Shown here: positions 56,930-64,000 of the stretch, piece by piece | Numbering within the stretch: position 1 is the stretch's first letter | Layout: each line of letters starts with the position of its first letter | Assembly: GCF_018446385.1 (NCBI RefSeq) | Contig: NC_055986.1 | Coordinates: 82,049,659 to 82,113,658 of the forward strand | Direction of reading: 5' to 3' | Length of the DNA: 64,000 nt | Source of the DNA: Zingiber officinale | Taxonomy: Eukaryota > Streptophyta > Magnoliopsida > Zingiberales > Zingiberaceae | Notes under the pieces: model-generated | What the model saw: the letters and a program-made list of their open reading frames with translations, nothing else | Databases searched by the model: none | What the model was told of the DNA's origin: nothing | Program-made: the position numbers and the translations under genes

Positions 56930-58440
56930 CTAAGCAAGTGGATGTTCTAGATCAAGTAATGGTTCTGGCTCTAGCTCAGGTGATGGTGCAACAAAAGGTG
57001 ATGTTTCTTGGGGCTCTGCCATCTTTACATAAGTCCCTACACATTGATTCACAACATGTTTAATTTTTGTAATTCTCATAATATCAAGTGGTTGTGGAAA
57101 TAGAGAAAGTGATTCTTGAGATACTACTTTCACAACACAGTTCCTTACACTTTCTTCCAAAATATTAACATCATCACATACAGTGTTGGATAATGAACCA
57201 AGATCAATATCATCAATTGGAGAATTGACAACTTCATCAGAAATTTCAAACTAATTATCCTCATCAGAAAATTCCTCATTGTTAAGTATCCCAAAAAAAT
57301 TGCAAGCGACTAATTCATCATCATCAGAAAATTCATCATCTTGAATTAAACCAATAAATTTGCATGCAACCAAATTATCATCACAAAACTTACTAAATTA
57401 TTCTTCGCTCATAGTTGTCACTTGCTTTTGTGGAAAAGGGATTGGTGGAGGTCTTACGAAGAATTGGTCTTTCTTTTCCCCAAATTCTATTTAAGCTTGT
57501 GGCGGGGGTTCAAATTACTTGTCTAGTGTAATCAACTATTGAGGAAAAGATATCTATGACCTATAGACACTTTCTAGAGTGTTGGAATTGAGTTTTTGTG
57601 TTCTTCTCCTCATTTCTATATAGATCTTTTTCTAGAAATTCTTCAAGATTCTTGTCACTTCTAAACTTGATAACATTACATTCTACACTAGCCTTTTCTA
57701 TTTTTTTAGACCCCTCATTCTACAATTTGATGAAGTTTTTGTGATTTGATGAAGTTTCCTCTCTATGCATGGGTGATTGTACAAATTCTTGTGTGACAGT
57801 TGCTTGCACTTTAGGAATTAGTGGGGGAGATTCCATCCAACTTTTGTCTGACTATTCTTGGAGGTTCAATATCACTTGATCAATTAATGTATATGTTTCG
57901 TCCAAACTTTTGTTCATCAAAGAACCTCTAGCAGATGAATCTAATAATGACTTATCTGAGAACAAAATCCCCATATAGAATATGTGCAATATCGACCATC
58001 TTTTCAAACCATGGTGAAGACACTATCTTACTAAACCTTTAAATCTGTCTCATGCTTCAAATAGTGATTCTCCATCTACCTGAGCAACATTTGTAATGCA
58101 TTTCCTCATGTACTCTATTCATCTTGGAGAGAAAAAATAATTTAGAAATCATTGTTCCAATTATTCCCAACTTATAATACTTTGAGGATGAAGAGAATAA
58201 AACCAAGTTTTTACTCTATCTTTGATGCTGAAAGGAAATGCAATTAACCTAATAGCATCAATAGAGACTCCCTCACGCTGTACCATGTCACAATATTCAA
58301 TAAATGCTTTAAGGTGCAAGTATAGGTTTTCTAAAACTTCTCTTCTAAATTTGTAATATTGTATAATGGTAATTAATTCTAGGTTTAGTTAGAAATTTAC
58401 TACTTCAATGTGAGGTTACACAATGGAAGATATGAATCTT
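56930..58440 (-). pseudogene. gag of the Athila/Tat-like element
   Basis: Near 58150-58315 the minus strand reads HLKAFIEYCDMVQREGVS, then IRLIAFPFSIKDRVKTWFYS, the conserved core of Retrotrans_gag in Athila/Tat. Downstream come RFKGLV, a stretch like FYMGILFSDKSLLDSSARGS near 57930-57990 and an acidic/Pro-rich end (ELEPEPLLDLEHPLA, 56930-57160). Many stops. No zinc knuckle or pol follows. Confidence 0.7.
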
Positions 58441-58654
58441 GTAGAAATGGATGCGAAAAAATCTCTTAAATGTCTGCTTGACATATTAGTTCTCATTGAA
58501 TCTTATAGCAAAATTATTAGAAGAAAAAAGAAAGAAAATATAGAAATTAAATTGCAAGAAGAAAGATGCAGAAATAAAAATAAAATAGAAAATGAAAAAT
58601 TAATCTACAAGTCTAAAGTAACTCATATGTTAATCAACTAATATTAATCAAAAA

Positions 58655-58676
58655 TAATCTCCAGTAATGACACCAA
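58655..58676 (-). promoter_or_regulatory. Primer-binding site of the Athila/Tat-like element
   Basis: TTTTTGGTGTCATTACTGGA on the minus strand differs from the standard Athila/Tat motif mainly by C-to-T and G-to-A changes. Confidence 0.7.
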
Positions 58677-58681
58677 AAACA

Positions 58682-59170
58682 TGATGTATTGCAAGTGCAT
58701 AGTTGTCGTCAAGTAATAAAAATATCAATCCACAAGGACTGTTGATTAAGCACCAGTTGATTTCACATGATGAATTATCTAGATAATCGAAAGATTGGTT
58801 GAAAGCTTGAGAACTTAGGTTGAGAGAGAGAGAAGAAGAGAGAGCAAGAGAGAGGGATTAAAGAGAGAAGTTAGTTTTGGGGGAAGATTCTTGGAGTTCG
58901 ATTTCATTATAATTCTAGTTAATGTCCTTTTGTATTGTTCATCTCCTGATCTCCATGCCTATATTCTTGCAGGGTTTCTAACTAAAGTTTGGCACAACCC
59001 CACGAAGATCGTACTCAAGAGTTTGCCCAAGTTCTAACGCTTTTAAGTAAAGAAGCAACCCTAGAAAGTCTAGTTAAAGAGAAACCAGAGCCCCCCTCCC
59101 CCGTCATATAATCGCTAGAGTTATCTAATTTACTTCCTAACAGTAGATTAATAAAATTAAGCAGAAGATG
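58682..59170 (-). repeat. 5' LTR of the Athila/Tat-like element, truncated
   Basis: Matches 45892-46390 (gtcgtcaagtaataaaaatat, gcaccagttgatttcac, ggagttcgatttcatt). Interrupted at about 59171 by another LTR. Confidence 0.8.
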
Positions 59171-59171
59171 T

Positions 59172-59606
59172 TGTAGGGGATCGATGGCTGGCTTGAAGGG
59201 GGGTTGGATAGCTAGGTCACCTCCAATTCACTTTCCTCTCTACACAGTTAGTTTGCGCAAGCGGAAATGAAACTAAAACAATGAAAGCAATAAGTAAGAA
59301 TACAAATGCTAAACGATTCCTTTACGTGATTCAGAGATTGTTTGCTCCTACTCCACGACATGTCCTTGAGGTTGACGAACCCTTGATCCTTCGGTGGATC
59401 AGTCCCCGGCAATCTTCGGCTAGAGCTAACTTTTTCTCGGTGGAGTACAACCTCTCACAAAGCACTCTTCTTCTTTTACAAGATGGAGATTAAGATTAGG
59501 AAAAATATGTCTTGGAAGCTTTGGACAGTGACAAAGGAGTGATTCAACAATAATCAGAAACCTTCGTTATGCCCCAAAGCTTCATATAAATAAGAGATGA
59601 GAGTTG
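59172..59606 (-). repeat. LTR fragment F (Sirevirus-like)
   Basis: Begins TGTAGGGGATCGATGGCTGG on the plus strand, similar in layout to the C LTR start (tgtaggaccgttgggccggctag). A minus-strand TATTTATATG lies near 59585. It is cut at 59606 by a B-type LTR. Confidence 0.55.
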
Positions 59607-60093
59607 TGTTGGTGTGAGAAGCATTCGACGGTCGAACTTGTGTTTTGATTATGTCAAAGGATTCAAAGCTAGGTTGTCTTATGATCTAACATGTTTGAAT
59701 GAGATTGTAAGAAAGTCCTAAGTGTACTTAGGCAAAAGCCCTAGTTGTGGTTAGGCGGGTGGAAATCCCTAAGGGGTGGTAACCCTAGGTGAAGAAAAGT
59801 CCTAGCTATGGTTAGGCAAAGGGAAAACCCTAGGGGGTGGTAACCCTAGGTCCTAGGGGGTGGTAACCCTAGGAAGAAAGCATTGGCGGGTCGAGGTCTT
59901 CGGGCAAAAGTCCTAGAGTAAGAAACTCTAGATGAAAATTCTGGTGTCACAGATCAGGTGGAAAGTCTGGGCGTGTCATAGGAGTGGGTGTGCAGCGGAA
60001 AGACTAGAAGACTCGAGCGCTGAGAAAAAGCCCAGTCGATCTGGAGGATCGAACTGGCTGTTGGTTGCTACTCGAAAAACCTAGAGGTTCCAC
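59607..60093 (+). repeat. Third family B LTR, 5' part only
   Basis: TGTTGGTGTGAGAAGCATTCG matches the B LTR start. It has hairpins such as CCTAAGT/ACTTAGG (59717, 59726) and the cctagggggtggtaacc units. Cut at 60093 by copia E. The rest is outside the window. Confidence 0.85.
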
Positions 60094-62470
60094 TGTACAA
60101 AAATTTTGTACAAATGTCTGAACCTTTTCCTAGCTACCATGTGTTCTTTTAAATTAAATTTTGGATCGCCTGCGGAACTTAACAGGTTTGATCCAAAACT
60201 TAATCTATTTGTTCTTTTAGGTTTAGACTTGGATCTCCTGCGGAACTTAACACGTTCGATCCAAATCACCTTAAGTTATTAATTCCATTAAATATTAATT
60301 TCCATAATTGGTTCCCAGTACTGACGTGGCGAGGCACATGACCTTCTTGGATATGGGAGCAACCACCACCGACTAGACAAAACCTTTTATGGAAAGCTAA
60401 TATTTAATTTCCTAAAATAACTTTAGGTTAACCGAAAGTAACAATCAAATCACAAGGAAAAATAAAACAAAAGAAAACAACATCGAAAAACATATTCGAA
60501 ATACTAGAATCGTAAGCCTCTTGTATTTGATATTATTTCCAAAAATAACTAGTATGATGCGGAAAGAAAAATTACTAGTTATACCTTTTAGAAAGACCTC
60601 TTGATCTTCTACCGTATTCCTCTTCTAACCTCGGACGTTGTGTGGGCAACGATCTTCCGAGATGAGAAACCACCAATGAACCTTCTTCTCCTCCTAGCTA
60701 GGTTCGGCCAACACAAGAGAGCTTCACCAAGGAAGAAGAAAAACACCAACCAAGCTCCAAGGGATGCAAGCTTTCTCTCCTTCTTCTTCTTCTTCTCCAA
60801 GTAGTATCCGACCACCACAAGAGCTCCAAGCAAGAGGGATGTTTCGGCCACCACAAAGAGGAAGAGAGGGAGAGGATGTTGGCCGGCCACACTAAGGAAT
60901 AAGAGAGGAAGGAAAAATAATAGAGGTTGTACCCAATGAAGGCACCCCCACCCCTTCTTTTATATTCCTTAGCCTTGGTAAATTAGGAAATTTAATTACA
61001 ATAAAATTTCCTTAATTTCCTTGACATGATTTAATTGAGAAAAATAAAAGAAAATTTCCCAATTAAACTCTTAATGGCCGGCCACATCATAGAGAGGCAA
61101 ATTAGACAAGTTTCAATCAACAAATTAAAACTTCCTAATTTGTTTCCGGAAATTTTGAAAATAAAATTTCTCTTCAAAAATCCCTTCATGGTTGATAAAA
61201 AAAAATTCTATAATTTTAATTTTTCAACATGTGAATAATTTTTAAAGAGAAAATAAAATATCTTTCCAATCTACAAATAAGGAAAGAGATCTAATCTCTT
61301 TCTTTAATCTTTTGTAGATCCTTTTAAGAGAGATATTTTAATTTTAATTCTCTTTAATAAATTATATCTTCCACATAATAAAAATTAAAATTAAAATTCT
61401 TTTTAATTTAATTATGGCCGGCCCCCTCTAGCTTGGGTTCAAGCTAGGGCCGGCCACCCTAAACCATGCTTAGGTCGGCCCTAGCTTGATTCCAAGCTAG
61501 CTTGGCCGGCCCCCTTTAGGTGGGTATAGAAGGTGGGTATAGGTGGGTATAGTACTCTATAAATAAGAGGCTACGATAGGGACCGAGAGGAGGAATTGGT
61601 TTTGGTCTCCCGATAAAATTAAGCATCCCGTGTTTGCCCCGAACACACAACTTAATTTTATCAATAATAATTCATTTCACTAGAGAACTATTATTGAACT
61701 ACCGCACCAATCCCAAATTACATTTTTGGGCTCCTTCTTATTATGAGTGTGTTAGTCTCCCTGTGTTTAAGATATCGAATGTCCACTAATTAAGTGAGTT
61801 TACTGACAACTCATCTAATTAATATCTTAGTCCAAGAGTAGTACCACTCAACCTTATCGTCATGTCGGACTAAGTCCACCTGCAGGGTTTAACATGACAA
61901 TCCTTATGAGCTCCTCTTGGGGACATTATCAACCTAGTATCTCTAGGACACAGTTTCCTTCTATAATCAACAACACACACTATAAGTAATATCATTTCCC
62001 AACTTATCGAGCTTATTGATTTATCGAACTAAATCTCACCCATTGATAAATTAAAGAAATAAATATTAAATATATGTGCTTGTTATTATATTAGGATTAA
62101 GAGCACACACTTCCATAATAACTGAGGTATTTGTTCCTTTATAAAGTCAGTATAAAAGAAACAACCTCAAATGGTCCTACTCAATACACTCTAAGTGTAC
62201 TAGTGTAATTATATAGTCAAGATAAACTAATTCCTAATTACACTACGACCTTCTAATGGTTTGTTCCTTTCCATTTTGGTCGTGAGCTACTGTTTATAAT
62301 TTATAAGGTACTGATAACATCATCTTCTGTATGTAGCACCACATACTATGTTATCTACAATATAAATTAATTGAACAACTACAACTAAATGTAGACAATT
62401 TGACCAAATGTGATTCTTTATTCAAAATAAATGTTTACAAAAGCTTAGGCTTTCAGTATACACTCCAACA
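60094..62470 (-). repeat. 3' LTR of copia E
   Basis: The plus strand starts TGTACAAAAATTTTGTACA, itself a near-perfect palindrome, and ends CACTCCAACA. On the minus strand a TATAAAAG lies near 60960-60968 and another TATA-like tttata near 61557. GGCCGGCC-rich inverted units lie at 61410-61512. 60110-60260 has a ~65-bp imperfect duplication (ctgcggaacttaaca). Frames at 60601-60892 are purine/pyrimidine-biased shadows. Confidence 0.85.
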
Positions 62471-62484
62471 ATCTCCCACTTATA
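62471..62484 (-). promoter_or_regulatory. Polypurine tract of copia E
   Basis: TATAAGTGGGAGAT on the minus strand abuts LTR TGTTGGAGTG, six bases after the pol stop codon. Confidence 0.92.
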
Positions 62485-62491
62485 CTAATGA

Positions 62492-64000
62492 CTAAGCTGT
62501 CATATCTTCTACCATACATTTGATTCCCATTCCTTCCACATGCCGATCAAAAGCTTTCGCCGGAAGGGCCTTAGTGAAAGGATCTGCCAGGTTATCCGCT
62601 GATGCAATCTTGGCGATGACAACTTCTCCTCGCTTCACGATATCTCGTATCAGGTGGTACTTGCGTTCTATATGTTTACTTGCCTTATGAGCTCGTGGTT
62701 CCTTTGAGTTTGCAACTGCACCGCTATTATCACAATAAATTGTGATGATTTTGGGTAAACCAGGAATCACATCTAAGTCCATTAGAAAGTTCCTGAGCCA
62801 TACTGCTTCTTTAGCTGTCTCAGAGGCTGCTACATACTCAGCTTCCATGGTTGAGTCTGAAACGCATTTCTGCTTAACACTCCTCCATGAAATGGCTCCA
62901 CCTCCTAAAGTAAACACATAGCCTGATGTAGACTTACTGTTGTCCCTATCTAATTGGAAATCTGAATCCGTGTAACCCACAGGGAGCAAATCGTTTGCTT
63001 GGTAAACTAGCATATAATCTCTAGTCCTTCTCAGGTACTTTAATATATGCTTTACCGCAGTCCAATGTCCTTGTCCAGGGTTACTCTGATATTTGCTGAC
63101 CATGCCCACGGCAAAACAAATATCAGGTCTCGTACATAGCATTGCATACATAAGGCTTCCTACAGCCGAAGCATAAGGAACTGCTTTCATGCCTTCTATC
63201 TCTTTTGATGTCTTTGGAGACATCTCTTTAGATAGAGCTATTCCATGCCTAAAAGGTAAGAAACCTTTCTTGGAGTCCTGCATGCTAAAACGAGCAAGAA
63301 CTGTATCTATATATGAAGCTTGGGAGAGACACAACATTCTTTTCTTACGATCCCTTATAACTTTGATACCAAGAACGTGTGCACAATCTCCTAAGTCCTT
63401 CATATCAAATTGTTTGGACAACCATACCCTTACGTCTGATAATACCTTGACATTGTTGCCAATTAACAAAATATCATCTATGTATAGTACAAGAAATAGC
63501 ACCACGTTTCCATTACACTTCTTGTATACACAAGACTCATCCAGACTCTGAATAAATCCATATGACTGGATTACTTCATTAAACCGGATGTTCCAAGATC
63601 TTGAAGCTTGCTTCAGTCCATAAATGGACCGATTGAGCTTGCACACTAGATGCTCTTTTCCTTTTTCAATGAACCTTTCTGGTTGCTTCATATGGATGTT
63701 CTCTTCAAGACTTCCATTAAGGAAAGCTGTCTTGACATCCATTTGCCAAATCTCATAATCCATATGAGCATCAATGGATAAGAGTATCCGGATAGACTTA
63801 AGCATGGCTACCGGTGAAAAGGTTTCCTCATAATCGATTCCCTCTTTCTGAGTGTACCCTTTCGTAACAAGCCTAGCTTTGAAGGTTTCTACCTTCCTGT
63901 CTGTCCCTCTTTTCCTTTTGTAGATCCACTTGCATCCAACGGCTTTTACACTATCAGGTGGTTCTACAAGCTCCCAGACCTTATTAGAGTACATAGACTC
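62492..64000 (-). CDS. Pol polyprotein of copia E: RT and RNase H (5' part outside the window)
   Basis: Open from the window edge to the TAG at 62492. RT: WKYIYK-like VGCKWIYKRKRG, ARLVTKGYTQKEGIDYEETF, QMDVKTAFLNGSL, VCKLNRSIYGLKQASRSWN and the catalytic LYIDDILLIG near 63480. RNase H: YTDSDFQ, DSTMEAEYVAASE, YCDNSGAVA and NLADPFTKAL supply the Asp-Glu-Asp-Asp set. It copies element RNA into DNA inside virus-like particles. No disrupted residue is seen in the visible 503 codons. Gag, protease and integrase would lie to the right. Confidence 0.93.
   Translation of the reverse strand, partial: ESMYSNKVWELVEPPDSVKAVGCKWIYKRKRGTDRKVETFKARLVTKGYTQKEGIDYEETFSPVAMLKSIRILLSIDAHMDYEIWQMDVKTAFLNGSLEENIHMKQPERFIEKGKEHLVCKLNRSIYGLKQASRSWNIRFNEVIQSYGFIQSLDESCVYKKCNGNVVLFLVLYIDDILLIGNNVKVLSDVRVWLSKQFDMKDLGDCAHVLGIKVIRDRKKRMLCLSQASYIDTVLARFSMQDSKKGFLPFRHGIALSKEMSPKTSKEIEGMKAVPYASAVGSLMYAMLCTRPDICFAVGMVSKYQSNPGQGHWTAVKHILKYLRRTRDYMLVYQANDLLPVGYTDSDFQLDRDNSKSTSGYVFTLGGGAISWRSVKQKCVSDSTMEAEYVAASETAKEAVWLRNFLMDLDVIPGLPKIITIYCDNSGAVANSKEPRAHKASKHIERKYHLIRDIVKRGEVVIAKIASADNLADPFTKALPAKAFDRHVEGMGIKCMVEDMTA

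Larger units (their letters stand above)
45892..59170 (-). mobile_element. Athila/Tat-like Ty3/gypsy element, gag-only, split by copia D
   Basis: LTRs are 45892-47720 and 58682-59170 (the latter truncated). On the minus strand the PBS reads TTTTTGGTGTCATTACTGGA, a decayed form of the TTTTTGGCGCCGTTGCCGGG motif usual in Athila/Tat. The Gag homology also fits. Internal sequence is 47721-47789 and 55385-58681, too short for pol, and no pol motif is seen. So it is a deletion derivative or a non-autonomous family. Confidence 0.75.
60094..64000 (-). mobile_element. Copia E (Tnt1-like), 3' LTR and 3' pol, probably young
   Basis: The 3' LTR 60094-62470, polypurine tract and open pol frame continue past the window end. 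The left duplication would be tccac (60089-60093); its partner is not visible. No nonsense codon in 500 codons of pol, unlike every other pol here. Confidence 0.88.

Noticed and set aside
60601..60892. Frames on both strands in the copia E LTR
   Set aside because: Overlapping antisense frames in a purine-rich leader; no domain support.
1..64000. Host protein-coding genes, tRNAs or rRNAs
   Set aside because: Every long frame is explained by a retroelement or repeat; no other exon series or structured RNA gene was recognised.

Overview
This is plant nuclear DNA made entirely of nested LTR retrotransposons. I found no host gene, tRNA, rRNA or CRISPR array in 64 kb. Initiator-Met primer-binding sites (TGGTATCAGAGC), Ty1/copia and Ty3/gypsy protein domains, five-base target duplications and C-to-T decay (TGG to TAG/TGA, terminal CA to TA) all point to an angiosperm heterochromatic or intergenic region. 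The abundance of Sirevirus-like families would fit a monocot, but the species cannot be read from this sequence.

Layout, left half (1-29355). An old gag-only element of family 'A' (A-old) is the host of the nest. Into it went a 2.6-kb solo LTR (1447-4031, duplication aaata), then a 9.6-kb Ty3/gypsy chromovirus of Tekay/Del type on the minus strand (5446-15038, tgagt). A ~545-bp tandem duplication then formed across the chromovirus edge (26446-27471). Next came a minus-strand gag-bearing, pol-less element 'C' (15050-26445, cctag), and inside C's LTR a younger gag-only A element (A-young, 15657-23279, cggtt). The second copy of the tandem duplication still shows the empty C site, and C's other LTR still shows the empty A-young site.

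Middle (29356-43400). A decayed family 'B' element (B-old) has its 3' LTR split by a solo LTR of copia family 'D' (31692-41640). That solo LTR is itself split by a younger B element (B-young, 32223-40533, ataat). B-young carries gag and a second gene of the plant-transposon-protein type, with a likely 81-bp intron. LTR-like palindromes and a TATA box lie just upstream of this gene. Right of B-old is an ancient copia RT/RNase H relic (42184-43400).

Right part (43401-64000). After 2.5 kb of unassigned AT-rich DNA there is a minus-strand gag-only Athila/Tat gypsy (45892-59170). It is split by a Tnt1-like copia D element (47790-55379, taata). At the right edge there is an LTR fragment 'F', cut by a third B LTR, cut in turn by a Tnt1-like copia 'E'. 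E runs off the window with an open pol frame (62492-64000).

Working together: A, B and C lack pol and would need a Sirevirus helper, which is not in this window. The Sirevirus-type marks they share are reiterated AGGGGGAG tracts before the 3' LTR and palindromic arrays in U3. A and B also have U3 arrays of short hairpins whose stems differ in sequence but still pair. The palindrome type of each A and B subfamily reappears in its internal 3' region.
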